Positions 12,060 through 25,162 of a stretch of DNA of 64,000 bases are shown in pieces. Every line of letters starts with the position of its first letter. Within the stretch, counting starts at the first letter, position 1. Under the pieces are notes generated by a model that saw only the letters and a program-made list of their open reading frames with translations, was not told where the DNA came from and ran no database searches. The DNA lies in NCBI GenBank assembly GCA_022661535.1, contig JAKULF010000001.1, positions 2,294,001 to 2,358,000 on the forward strand, in the 5' to 3' direction. This stretch comes from Eutypa lata. Lineage: Eukaryota; Ascomycota; Sordariomycetes; Xylariales; Diatrypaceae. A program made the translations under genes and the position numbers.

Positions 12060-14665
12060 ATGGACGCCGCTAAGAAGGCTGTCGAGTCCGTCACCGAGGG
12101 CGTCAAGAATGTTGCTGTCGGTGGTGGTGACAAGAAGGCCGGTAAGAAGGACAAGAAAGCCGTCGCCGCAGATGCTTCCGCCGGTCCTCTCGAGTTGAAA
12201 CCCGCCCCCGATTTCCTTCAACGTCGTCTTGACCTCTTCGATCGTCTAAAGAAGCGACAAGATGAGGACCTTGCCAAGAAACCCCGCGAACCTATCACTA
12301 TCACTATGCCCGACGGGAGCATCAAGGTCGGCACCTCGTACGAGACCACCGCCGGGGAGATTGCTAGGGGAATCAGCAATAGCCTATATAAGCGTGCAGT
12401 CGTTGCGAGACTAGATGGTGACAAGGAGCAGCTATGGGATCTGGAGAGGCCCCTCGAGAAGAGCTGCAAGCTGGAGATCCTGACCTTTGACGACGAGCAG
12501 GGAAAGCAGGTCTTCTGGCACTCGAGCGCACATATTCTAGGTGAAGCTTCCGAAAGAAGATTCGGCTGTTCTTTGTGTATTGGTCCGCCTATTGATAATG
12601 GCTTCTACTATGAGATGGCTCTGCCTGGCAACGCTCCCGTCCAGACTTCTGACTGGAAACCTCTCGAGTCTATCGTCAGCTCCATCGTCAAGGAGAAGCA
12701 GAAGTTCGAGCGTCTGACCTTATCGAAAGATGAGCTGCTCGAGATGTTCAACTACAACAAGTACAAGCAGCACATCATCAAGGACAAGATCGCCGATGGA
12801 ACCTACACCACAGTCTACCGGAATGGTCCCCTGATCGATCTCTGCAGAGGACCTCACGTGCCTGATACGGGTAGAGTCGAGTCCTTCGCCATCATGAAGA
12901 ACTCGGCCTCGTACTTCCTGGGTGACAACAAGAATGACTCACTCCAGCGAATCTACGGCGTATCGTTCCCCGATAAGAAGCAGATGGCAGCCCACAAGAA
13001 ATTTCTCGAAGAGGCTGCCAAGCGTGACCACCGGAAGATTGGCAAGGACCAAGAACTGTTCTTCTTCCACGAGATGTCTCCCGGCTCCTGCTTCTTCCTC
13101 CCCCACGGTACGAGAATCTACAACACCCTACTCGACTACATCCGGCAGCAGTACTGGAAGCGGGGCTACCAGGAGGTCGTCACGCCCAACATGTTCAACT
13201 CGGAGCTGTGGAAGACCTCGGGCCACTGGGACTTCTATAAGGACGACATGTTCGTCATCGACCTGGAGGAGAATCTCAAGTTCGGGCTGAAGCCGATGAA
13301 CTGCCCGGGCCACGCCCTCATGTTCGGGCACCGGGAGCGGTCGCACCGCGAGCTGCCGTGGCGAGTTGCCGACTTCGGCGTGCTCCACCGGAACGAGGCC
13401 TCGGGTGCCCTGTCTGGCCTCACCCGCGTGCGGCGGTTCCAACAGGACGACGCCCACATCTTCTGCCGCGAGGACCAGATCAAACAGGAGATGGAGGACC
13501 TGTTCGACTTCCTGCGGGAGATGTACGGCCTGCTCGGCATGACGTTCAAGCTGAAGCTCTCGACGCGCCCCGAGAAGTTCATGGGCCAGATCGAGACGTG
13601 GGACCGCGCCGAGGCCACGCTGCGCCAGTCCCTCGACGAGTTCGCCGCCTCGGGCCACGGCGTCGCCTGGACCCTCAACGAGGGCGACGGCGCCTTCTAC
13701 GGCCCCAAGATCGACATCACCATCGTCGATTGCCTCAACCGCGACTGGCAGTGCGCTACTATCCAGCTCGACTTCCTCCAGCCCCAGAACTTCGGCCTCG
13801 AGTACATGACGGCCGAGAGCACCGTCAAGGCCAAGGAAGAGGCGGTGGCGGCTGCTGCGGCGCCGGCGCCGGCGCAGGAGGCTCCCGCTCAGGATGCTAA
13901 GGACGAGAAAGATGGTGCCAAGAAGGAGCGTGTCATCAAGCCTCTGACTCCTGGATGCGCAAGACCCGTTATGATTCATCGTGCCAGTAAGTTAATTAAA
14001 AAAGGAGAGGAAACCCTAGCCATGGTATAAAATAGTACTAGGTAGTTATCAAAAGCAACAGAGAGATAGATCACTGACACAAATATTACACAACAGTGGC
14101 CGGCAGTATAGAGCGCTTCATGGGGATCCTCTGCGAGCACTTCGCGGGCAAGTGGCCGTTCTGGCTGAGCCCGCGGCAGATCCTCGTCATCCCCGTCGGC
14201 GTCGGCTTCTACCCCTACGCCCAGGAGGTGCAGTCCATCTTCCACCAGGAGAAGATGTTCGTCGACGTCGACCTCAGCGGGAACACCCTCCAGAAGAAGA
14301 TCCGCAACGGCCAGCTGAGCCAGTATAACTTCATCTTTGGTAAGTTTGCTAGTTATCTATCTATTATGGATTTACTTTTTTTTTTTTTTTTTGGAACCTT
14401 CGTTCATATTGTTTGTTTGTTTGTTGTTCCTCATTTCATCACTAACACGCGGAACTTTGTAGTTGTCGGAGACGAGGAGGTCAAGGGCAGACAGGTCAAC
14501 GTCCGGTACCGCGACGACACGTCCGCCCAGGACCGGGGCAAGCCGATCACGCTCGACGAGGCGGTCGAGAAGATCAGGAAGCTGCGTGATGAGCGCGGCA
14601 CCTACAACCCGTTCCCGTCCATCGTTAACAAGGAGAAGAAGGCGGCGGAGGCGGCGGCTAAATAA
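12060..14665 (+). CDS. THS1: Threonyl-tRNA synthetase, cytosolic type
   Basis: Three exons (12060-13986, 14097-14339, 14463-14665) give 790 residues. In order there are: a Lys/Ala-rich N-terminal extension; a TGS domain (about 78-143, beginning ITITMPDGS); the second additional (editing) domain with HSSAH at 154-158; the class II catalytic core with the zinc-ligand segment [10 protein letters not shown] near residue 413; motif 3 with RPVMIHRA; and the anticodon-binding domain (WPFWLSPRQ onwards). The enzyme charges tRNA-Thr and edits Ser-tRNA-Thr. An Ala/Pro/Glu/Lys-rich insert of about 40 residues (near 588-628) interrupts the catalytic core just before motif 3. Introns are 110 and 123 nt; the second contains a 16-nt poly-T run. 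There is no obvious mitochondrial presequence, but dual targeting through an alternative start cannot be excluded. Confidence 0.96.
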
Positions 14666-16228
14666 AACAAAGAAATGAAGTGAAGTGTAGCGAAGTTAAG
14701 CGAACTCTCTCTCTCGTCTACTTAAGTGGTTGGCTATTTAAAGCAAGTGTGGGTATGTATATATGTGTGTGTACTCAGGCTTGCTTAGGTACAAAGTCGG
14801 ATCGCATGTATGTCTATCTAGGTAGATAGATATAATATGGGAAGAAACGAGAAGAGGAAGAAGAAACAGAAGTTGCAAGATGAAAACAACTTCCGTACCT
14901 TGAAGCTATCTCTACCTACTACGCACTTACGAGGTTACCTGCATAACTGAAGCGTGGTGTGAAATGTGTCTTGAAATACCTATACGAAATTGATCCCCCC
15001 CTTCTTCTTTCTATATTATATCTTGTACTACAAGAATAATATACAAACAACGAAATTTGAGCTGAGCGATAGTATAATACTTTTGATTATACGTCCTAGG
15101 ATGCTTCGGTACAGTACTACTAGTCAGAACAAGACCTATGATAACACAAACAGTGGTAGCACCTTCAACGAGATGCCTATGGATGAAGCTTGGCACTTGC
15201 CTGATAGGTATAGGGGTAGAGTTCAAGGACATCTTGGATACTGTGACGGGACGCACGGGAATCGACCAAAGTGTCTGTCTCGTTCACTGAGATAGACGGC
15301 TTAGATGACGATGACGACGACATTTGGAACCTTGTTGAGTTAGATTGCCGGCTAGAGGACGGCTATGACATCGAGCGCATTATATACGTCTATTAGATAA
15401 AAGGCGTAGACCAAGTGGGAAGCTCCGGTAGCGATGCTGCGGCGACTTATATAAAGTGGGCTTCGCCCTCTTGAGTTATAGTGAGACAGGCGTTAATGGT
15501 CATACCTATCCTACCCTTAAACTCTGTTCCTCACCTATCACCCTGTGACACTACCGCTTGATACCGTTGTACGTGTCGGCCGGTAATGGCTCGGGCTAGG
15601 TTTGGGACTTGATGCTGAAGATCGGGATCGCGCTGCCGTTCAGGGGCAGCTGTCCGTCCATCAAGATAGAAGGCTAGATCCGTCCTGATCTAGAGGGTGC
15701 ATAGGTGAGTTGTTCTCTATTTACCACAGGCGATCTGGCACCGTATATTGTGGAAATTTTGCTGATAAGATGCACGCGTAGAAAGAAGCTCGTCGCCTTT
15801 TCGTGGAATAACTCACGCGCGAGGCGTACCGTAACTATCGACGCTACGGCTAGATATATTCCGGAATAGTTTCCGCCAGTACTCCGAAGTCTGTTCGTCC
15901 ACAAACCCTTCCCGTCGACGTGTATGGCTCTGGAGTGTTGCTGGGCGCCAAATGTGCAGTTGACACCACCCACCCCTGAACTTCGGACATATGAACGTAA
16001 CTGCCCGGTCTATTTTAGAAGCATTAGTCTCGAAAACTTTTATCTTCTTTATAGAACATATTCTTTATCATTATATTTGACACGAGTCGCGTGTATTTTC
16101 AAACAAAACTCGTCGGCATAATAAAAAGCCATTTGAGCCTCTAGCTATGACTTTAACCCTTTCCGCGAAGCAGGATACACATCTCCATCTACCCCATGTC
16201 TGAATTCAAACTAGGTCATTCCAATCCA
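14666..16228. other. Convergent intergenic region, ThrRS/NLR
   Basis: No convincing gene is seen. Frames of 70-100 codons at 14990-15295 and 15674-15973 lack domains. Between roughly 15100 and 16000 the composition looks gene-like in places (for example Asp-rich codons near 15301-15340), so a decayed gene is possible, but I cannot name one. Confidence 0.4.
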
Positions 16229-16244
16229 TTATTCAGTTATGATA

Positions 16245-19200
16245 TCAGCCTCTTTCTTGGGGAGTAGCGCGACCATTTCTAAATGTCCATTTCCACGAGC
16301 CAGGTCCAATGATGATTGTTCCCTCGAATTTACCATTGAATAACCGCATAGCTTCTTTCTCCAGAAGTAATTTAACCACCTTTTCATGCCCTCTTTGAGA
16401 AGCTATGAATAATGGTGTCCATCCGTTTTCCCATACCACCGACGGATCAGCTCCTTTCTCCAGAAGTGATTCAACCATCTCTGCATGCCCTTTTGCAGAA
16501 GCTATAAACAATGATGTGAATCCATTTTTCCCTACCACCGACGGATCAGCTCCGTTCTCCAGAAGTAGGTTAACTACTTCTGCGTGTCCTAGCATAGAAG
16601 CAAGGTTTAGTATAGTAACTCCATTACTCATTGGTGTATTCAAGTCGGCCCCGTATTTAAGAAGCAACTTGACAATCTCTATATGCCCGCCGTGAGAAGC
16701 CGTAAACAGTGGGTTATGGTCCCCATGTAACATCGTCAAGTCGGTCCCGTATTCAAGAAGCAACTTGACAATCTCTGTATTTCCAAGTGAAGAAGCCATA
16801 TACAATATTGAATACCCTTTATGTATCGAAGTCGTCGGGTCAGCCCCTTTTTGCAGCAGTAATTCGACAATTTCCACACATCTTGTCAGACAAGCTATGG
16901 ATAATGGAGTTATTCTAGTTTTGCTGGTAATAGCCACAAGGTCGGGTTTCTTTTCGAGCAGTCTTTCGACAATTTCGACACATCTTCCCAGACAAGCCGC
17001 ATGTAAAGGTGTCGATTCTTCATTATTCTTGACTGTTGGATCGACATCTTTCTCGAGAAGAAAGTCGACCACTTCAATAGAATTGTTATACGAAGCTCCA
17101 TGTAGTGGTGTGTCTCCTTCGAAATCAGCAGCCATGAGGTCAGCTCCCTTTTCGAAAAGTAGCTCGATAACGCCAATATGCCCGTTACATGCAGCAATGT
17201 GAACAGGAGCCCGCTTTTCGTTATTTGGAGTGGTCACATTCGCCCCTTTTTGTAGGAGATAAGACACACACTGAATCCAACCCTTTGAAGAGGCAGCAAA
17301 CAATGCCGTTCGATTCGACTGATCGACATAATTTACCTCCATGCCTACCTCTTCTACAAGGTACTTCGTTGTGTCCAATAATCCTAGTAGTGACGTGTAG
17401 AATAGTTGGTTTCCAGAGGTGATTTCTCCCCCGTACCACACCATCGAATCTTTTAGAGCAGCGTCGATGTGTTGTCTCCACAGCTCCCATTTCGCATTTC
17501 CTGGTCGAAAAAATATGTTTATATATTGGATGACCTCTTCAGAGTTATCCACGCTTGATTTCACATGTTGATGCCATGAACTCGAGGCGTAGTCTCGGAA
17601 GGCTTGGGACATGGGATTGGTCGTCTCTTGTGATCGATATTCTTCCCAGATTCTTTGGGAGTTCAGATAGCGGAGGCACGTTTTCGCGATGATATTGTTT
17701 TGAACTGCCTCGTTCAAGGGGCGCAATCGTTCGTTCATGATCAGCTGCCCTGTAGAGGATAGCATGTGACACAAGACATACTGCCTCACTGAAAAGTGTG
17801 TGGGGTGTATCGTTAAAGAACCTAAGTCTTGACTTGGTCCCGTCCCACGAGTTTCGATGAGTGATCCGCAAAGATCTAAAACTTCTGATTTGACATAAAC
17901 CTCGTCAATAGAATCCGGAAGCTCGTCATAAGAAGGTTCGTCACAATCTTCGTCTGCAAGAAGCAAAGCTTCGGTAATCTCGAGAACAGTGATCGGGCGC
18001 AAGCTAAACACAGCCCATCTCAAGATAGAGAATGCCCGGGATCTGCTACTTTCACGAAGGCTAGTAATCCTTTCCCAGTTGCGATCATAGATATGCTCGA
18101 GCCCGTTTGGCGTTTGATCGATGATTCGCTGAAGTTGCTTCAGGTTTTTCCCACCACTTAGATCACCCTCCAACATCTTTATTGCCAAGAACATAGACTC
18201 GCATCGATCGACCATATTCTGTGACAGCTGTTCCCTCTGTTCCTCGCTCTTGTTGGCCAATCTCTCGTTCACAATGTTCCGGGAGAATAGTGTAGCGTCG
18301 GCTCTCACATATTCAGGACGAATCTGTAACTCGACCATCTCCGAGTCTGTATCAACTGTTCCGGCACTAAGGCCTTCTCGGACTCCTTGCGTGTTACGGC
18401 TGACGATCAATACTAGCGATGTTCCTCCTGAAATGGAACGTCTCAGAGACTTGAGAAATCCCGGTATAGTCTCCCTAGGATCTGTCTTCCAATCATTATC
18501 CACTTCGGCACACTCATCGAGGCCGTCTACTATGAAAGTACAGCCTGGTATAGTCTGGACAATTGTCTTGAAGAGTTCTTCAATGTCCGTATGTGATGCT
18601 GTACGTCCATCGGCAACTTCCCATCTTTCCAGGGCGAGATCGAATGCTTGCTCGCTTTGCTTTACAATCTGAGAGATCCAGGACCGCATGACGACAAAGG
18701 GGTCCGCTCGTCTTTCCAAGTCAGATGAAAAGAAGAAGTATGCCAGTGGGTCCTTGTAAGTGGTTGATAGGTGTTGGATTATTCTCGCGCAAAGGATCGT
18801 CTTTCCATATCCCGGAGGCCCATTCACCCATAACAGCTTCGCGTGTCCTGATTCTGGAGACTGCCATCCAAGAAACTCGAAACGGTCTAGGACCCAATCA
18901 CACGTATCATCCAATCTCCTGTGGACAAAGTTATCGTACATTCTGTTTGTCGAATATCCATCGAGCCAGTCATCAAGTTGTTTCCGTATTTCACCTTGAC
19001 CCATTTAGTATTGCATGGTAAATGGGGAGAATAGCCTTACTGTTTGTGTGTTTCTTCAACTCAGCAATGACCCTTTGCGCCTCAGAATAACAAGGCTTCC
19101 CTTTAGGGGGATCTGTATCATGTTTATCCTCTACTCCCAAAGCCATCTGATCCACGGCAGTTGTTTGACTAGTCGGAACTAAATCATGAAGCTTCTGGAC

Positions 19201-19647
19201 CAGGGAGTCAAATGCCTCGACTATAGTAATAAATCTCGCTTTGCCCCTGAGAGTCCACCTAAACTTGTGTCTTCGTGATGTTTCACCTTGAAATATCTCG
19301 AACTGCATACGCTTTTGTGACTGCGGCAACATACTAGCCATTCCATTATTAGTTGGTATGGTATCTTCCGTACCACCGTCAATGTTCCTGATGCTTTGCA
19401 GGATTTTGTCAACAGCCGGGCGAACTGCGGGGTCGTCAAGGCTGCTATGGTGGTGTTCCTCTTGGTTTATGCCTACATTCTCACCCCATTTTCGGAATCG
19501 AACTCTGTCGGCATCAAATCGAGCGAAAAGGTAATCGGATTCGAATCCAAAATCTTTATAAGAATCTACTTTCTCGATGATGTCTAAACAGGCACTGAAT
19601 AGACCTGCAAGTCCTGCGATTCCGATACCTAATCCAGCAGCTTCCAT
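16245..19647 (-). CDS. NLR-like receptor: HeLo-NACHT-ankyrin
   Basis: Two exons (19647-19041 and 18994-16245), joined across a 46-nt intron, give 1118 residues. Residues 1 to about 200 match the HeLo (prion-inhibition) domain family, beginning MEAAGLGIGIAGLAGLF with the later segments DSYKDFG and RFRKWGENVGI. In HET-S-type proteins this domain inserts into membranes and kills the cell. A NACHT NTPase follows, with Walker A GPPGYGKT (261-268) and Walker B FIVDGLDEC (356-364). About eleven ankyrin repeats run from roughly 725 to 1095, the last three nearly uniform. The start was chosen because the domain begins exactly there, although an in-frame ATG exists at 19758. After the eleventh repeat the frame departs from the ankyrin pattern; an ankyrin-like stretch continues in the +1 frame to a stop at 16229, so the C-terminus is probably frameshifted near 16319. 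Likely role: non-self recognition or programmed cell death (inferred). Divergent from another NACHT gene. Confidence 0.88.
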
Positions 19648-20648
19648 GAGTAGGTAGTAGTAAGCTTGAAGATATTTATATTTTTTGTAACTTGGGAATT
19701 TTAGGTTTCTTAATAACTTCGGGCAATCAAACGATGATGAAATTTGACGATATCGCACAGCGACACATTATATTCCTCTATAACAGTATGAGGAAAAGAA
19801 GTTAAGGAAATAGGACAGGAACAGGAGAAACAAGAGAATCAGGGAGGGTTGATGTTATATCAACTGCATTAGGCACCAGTACAGTATGGCCAATAGGCCT
19901 GAGGGTTTTCAGCTGTAGCCGTATTCACCCGACCTCCCAGTAAGTTTTACAAGTATGGTAATGAACAATGCAACCCTCTAATATCAGTAGCGAATCATCA
20001 ACCAGTATCAATGTGGCTATGACCAACAGTTAATCCCGAACTACGCCACATTTATAGCATATTCCCTATGTAAACCACGGGAGAATTTAATTAACAATAT
20101 AGCTTTATCGTATATTACTTAGGAGTTTAACGTAACATACGTTTGAAATTCAGATATAACGATATGATATTAATAAATGAGTAAAACAACCCCAAATAAA
20201 ATTGATGTAGATTCACTGCGTCAGGGCTAAATCAACATGATACGGAGCATCATACTTCTAGTCGTAGATACCCAAGCAAGGCAGAGAAGAGCAGTGCCAC
20301 CATTTATCAGGCGGTGTAGCAAGCATGATTATAGTAAGGCGCTGCAAAGATTACGCGGGTGGTTCTTCTCCAGGGCTGACTTCACCATAAATTATCTATG
20401 GTAAGCCAATCTCATTAGTTGTCACTGCGCCCAGTGGCGTAGCCATGCAACATTAAATATTCAACCCATTACAATACCATTGGGCAAGGGGTCAAGGCAG
20501 TATAAGGCAACTAGGCAGTATTGCCAAGCGAATTTCCTGGGACGCGGGGCACAGCACGGCACAGCACATAAATTACCTAGAACCCAAGACCCCAGATCAT
20601 CCCACGATTAGGTACTCTTATAGGCCATATCCCAAGCTGTTTCTCACC
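19648..20648. promoter_or_regulatory. Shared divergent promoter region of the NLR pair
   Basis: This 1.0-kb region separates two head-to-head NACHT genes and must hold both 5' ends. It is visibly A/T-rich around 20050-20200. No coding frame is supportable. A GGCACAGCACGGCACAGCAC run with a repeated GCACAGCAC core sits near 20545-20570. Coordinate expression of the two receptors is possible but inferred. Confidence 0.5.
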
Positions 20649-23600
20649 ATGAGTGCTAAATACCCTACTAATGATACTGACGAGCTCTTCATTGAAGCTC
20701 GTGAGGCATTCTTTTCGTCCCTTTCTACCATAGAGAAATCCCAGTTCGGCAATTGCTCCTCCATCGAAGAGGTCCTAGACGGCATTCGTAATTTAAAACA
20801 TCCAATCAAAGATCAGCGACGTATTCATCGAGCCTTGGAAAAGATCAAGACCTTTGGGGACAACCTTCAACCATATTTTAAAATCATCGAGATATTCTGT
20901 GGATCACATCCAGAATGGTCAAACCTCGTTCTAGGAGCACTTCGCTTGATTTTACAGGTATAGATAGCTCTTGGTTGGATTTATACAAGGTCCAAATTAT
21001 CTTACCAATTCAATAGCTCTCTAGCCAGTTCGTGACTTTTTTTGAGAAGCTATGTGATGCCGTCCAGCACCTCTCATTGAGACTCCCAAGATACCGAGAA
21101 CTCTACGAGGCATTAGCTTCGAAACCGAACACAATCCATCCTCGATTAAAGGCATCACTTAAAGAGCTCTATTGTAGGCTCTTTGACTTCTTTATAGCTG
21201 CTGCTCGTGTCTTCTCGAACCAGTATGGAAGTAAGTTAGTAGATCCCTTCTATGTAGTCACAATACTAACTAAATATTGTAAGAAATCAAAAGAACCCCT
21301 TTAGTAGTTGCTAGCCTCATGTGGACCCCATTTGAAGCCAGATTCCAGAAAATTCTAAATAGCATTGAAGCTCATCAGGAAATTGTGCGTGAGGAGCTGG
21401 CTTTCGCGTCCACAGGCGCCTTCGGGGCAGATGTCCAAAGGGAGGCAATTCAAGCAGAGAAAAGACACCAAGAAGTTCTTAATGGATTTTCCCAGTTAAA
21501 CTCTACCTACAACGAGAATTACAAAGGTAAGCGGCATCTAGATCCTGAGGTAATATCACACTCATCGATGGTTTAGGGAACATCATTGCGTCTGTCGCTC
21601 GCTGGCTAGATCCTCCGGACTATATGGCAAACTTTGAACAGGCTCAACAAGAAAAGACTGAGGGGACCACGGAATGGCTATTCACCAACGAAACCTTTCA
21701 AGAATGGAAGAATAACATCAGTGAATCACATGTGCAAAGCAATCCACATTTGCCCACTCAGCACTCGCACCCTTTCATGTGGGTGAACGGTATGTACAAT
21801 GTATCGCATGCAAAGCATACATAATAACAAGTTAGGAAATCCTGGTTCCGGAAAGACGGTACTTGCGGCTTCAACTATCGGAGAGTTGGGCGGTTCCTCC
21901 AGCAGCAAAGTTGATTTCCCCCCTCAAGTCTGTTATTACTTCTTCAGTCAAACATCGACTTCAGATAACTCCAAACGGGGTTGCTACAAGGCTCTAGCTT
22001 CCCAGGTCTTCCATCACTTCCACTGCCTTGAAAAGGTGTGCAACATATTTTCGCTTGCGGCAAACCAAATGGTGACGAAGATTAAGGCATCAGAGAATGA
22101 AGTAGTCGAAGCAGTTTCCCAGTGTCTGCCTCATTTACCAAATCTGTACTTCATTTTGGATGGAATTGATGAATGCGAAGACCTAGAGAATCTAGTGAAA
22201 CAACTTACTCATTGGTCGTCTATCTACGGACTCAAAGTTCTTGTCTTTAGCCGTACAGACGTGGCGAAGCTCCGCCGAACAGTACCCGAATCGAGTCGAA
22301 TCCAACTCACCCGCACAGTTCTCGATCCAGACATTGCTATGTACATCAAACCAGAGATCGATTCGTTGCTAGAAGAGTGCCTACTGCCAGGGTATAGCAA
22401 TACGCATCTTATAATAAACCACTTAGTAAGTCGGGCCGAGGGGATGTTCCTCTGGGTGCGCCTCATGGTTAGTTATTTGAGCTCACCCGCTATGACGAAA
22501 TCTCAGCGGTTGGAAACTATAATGGAGTCAGATACCCAAGGGCTAGATCGTCTTGACGAGATGTACTGTCGAATTCAAGCTCGTATTGCCTCATCAGACC
22601 CGTATAGTAGAGGATTTGCTCACAAATCGCTCATGTGGGTTGCATACTCGCCATATCCAATCTCATCTCTCGCCTTGAAAAGTGCCATCTGCCCTGACGG
22701 TTGGGATGACGACGTCGATGGATCTACTAAAGCTTTTGATCATGCTATAATCGTGGCGTGTTCAGGTCTGATCGAAAAGAATACGCATAGGGATTACCAA
22801 TACATGCATCTTACTGCACTTCGATTTACGTGGTTAGGTAGCCCACGGGCAATATCTCTTGCTCCTCTTCTCCCGAGCGAGTCTGCAGCAAAGTCTTTAC
22901 TAGCAATTCGGTGTATCACACACCTAGCTAATGAGCTCCCCTGTAAACCACTTTCTAGTCAGAGGGGAATCAGTATTTCTTCTGCTGCACTCGATAGTCA
23001 ATGGCCACTTCTTCGACTTGCCAGCCAGTCTTGGATCCTATTATGCGCAGGGGCAATCAGCGCTACCCAAGACACCAACATCAGTGTCGAGTTGACAAGC
23101 ATGATTGGCCTTTCCGAAGATTATCTACGAATGGGAGTCAATCTTTTAGTGTGGCTAGAAGTCATATATACTTTCGAGCAAAGCCCGCTTTGGAGGGGTT
23201 TTGCGGAGATTATCACAACTTCGATGCAGCATTGTACTCTCGAGCGTGCTCGGTGCCTTCTTTCCAGTCTACGTAGACTTGTCGATGACTTAGCAGATAT
23301 CGAGAGGAATTGGAGTCGAACCCTGTCCTCTAACCCGTCAGAGATATACGGCGATATCACTGTCTTTACAAAGAGTCTTTTTTTTGCCTCTACAAAGGCT
23401 GGGTCACTCGAACAATTAAGACCATATGTAAAACAAGCAACTGAAGGAATTCAGATTCCTTCAGTGCAGCCTACGTTCACCCATACAGTGTATTCACCGG
23501 CCGCTGATCGTGTTGCCGTTCTGAGTATTTTCCCATCAGAGTGAGTCCATCACCTTCATATATTCCCATATGTTGTACCATTAACTCTTGTCGCTACAGT

Positions 23601-25162
23601 CCGTTTCGCCAAGGTTGGGATAACAAGTGCTTTATTCCTATCGACGAGGGTACGCACTGCAGTCCACAGAACGACGTGACCCAACACAATCCTTCAGGTA
23701 ACTCATCAGGTATTGAAAATACATCTTCGGGGTGGTTAGCAAAATACGAGATCTTAGAGGTGCATAACACAAAGTCTAGCAAGATAGTGTCTTTTAGTAT
23801 ACCCTTGGAGTCAGATGATATCAGACTCTGCCTGCAGCAAAGCCTAGCGAGGTCACCCTTGGGTCACTGGAATTGCAGTTTCCCGTTGAGCATTGCCCCT
23901 GGGCAGGAAGTTTTCACGGTACTAAACAAGATCTTTTACTTCAGGATAGATCATACAGAGTCATACAAGACAGATGCTATCCCTCTAGATTTTGATCTGA
24001 GATTAAAGATGACCTGGTCAAGCAGGTGTCTTCCAGCACAATCGAGGTCAAACTACTCTTACCGAATTGTCTGGAGCCCCGACTCAACGAGGTTTGCCTT
24101 TATCGACTTGCTAGGGCCCAATCCATCCAATGAACAGGCTATGTGCCTGGCTATTTTCGAAGCATTTAACTTCACCCATGCTAAGCCGCCAGAATTGATT
24201 CGGAATATATTCAGGCCAGCGCCTTACACAGGGCTCTTAACCGACTACCAGTTCCACCCAAACCCAATGGAAAACTTATTTTTGTTTCGATCAGATGATG
24301 AAGTATATATATGGCTCTTTAATGGTATTGTTACGGCCACAGCTCTTTCAATCTCTCTCTCAAACTAACAGCACGTTTAGGACCCCTGAATCCTATTCTT
24401 GTGCATACATTATCCATGTTTCAGACAGAGTCTAGTCATGCACTACGAGAGATTGTAGATCACACTGGCCACCTTGTCACTGTAGGGCCTAGGTTTACGA
24501 CAGCCGAACGAGTATCATTTTCACATTGCGGTAACTCACTTGAGATTATTTATACAGGACGACCATGGCCTACACTCCTGGACCTTTCTCCTATGTCTCG
24601 TTTTAGCTATTCGCGAAAACATTTGTTAACACATGAAACCACAGATACTTCTAGAAAGAAAGGGAAAGGAACAAAGACCAGAGACATGTCCGTGAAGGGA
24701 TCAGATATCGTCTTAAGCCACGCGGCAGCAAATCTCCCAGCAGGGAATACGATAGCGTCAAGCGACGGCGCTCGGGACAACACCTTTGTATCACTGGCAG
24801 AACACAATGGATGGGAAATTTCAATAATGCATACAAACGGCTCCGAGGAGCACATAGTTCCAGTTCTCAAACTCCCGCAAGACACTCCAGTTCACTCGAC
24901 ATCGACGATGATCTCCATCCCTTCCAGGTCTAGCACAAGCCGGCGTGATGAGGGGTCAGACCGCTGTAAGATCATTGTTGCCACGAACCAGCCCAGCCGG
25001 TTTATAAGCGACGAGCCGGCAGCACTCCCATTTGTGGTACGTAAGGACATGCGGAGTCTCCAAATACCAGCATCAATGCTACGTCGACTTGAAGAGCCGG
25101 AAACCACAGCAGCACATGAGCCGAGAGGGTCCATAAAGGGGCCGGATGAATCTGTGACGTAG
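20649..25162 (+). CDS. NLR-like receptor: DUF7708-NACHT, novel C-terminus
   Basis: Seven exons (20649-20957, 21017-21230, 21305-21526, 21577-21789, 21836-23540, 23600-24324, 24381-25162) give 1389 residues with all phases agreeing. The N-terminal 200 residues, including FCGSHPEWSNLVLGALRLIL, resemble DUF7708, an all-helical domain common at the start of fungal NACHT proteins. The NACHT domain follows, with Walker A GNPGSGKT (320-327, created by the fourth splice) and Walker B FILDGIDEC (425-433). A helical region typical of STAND proteins comes next. The C-terminal third has no ankyrin, TPR or clear WD repeats; segments such as RIVWSPDSTRFAFIDLL and DDEVYIWLFNG suggest a degenerate beta-propeller. 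The fungal family acts in non-self recognition and heterokaryon incompatibility; the function here is inferred. Codon use is less GC-rich than in the housekeeping neighbours. Convergent with the APH-like gene. Confidence 0.87.
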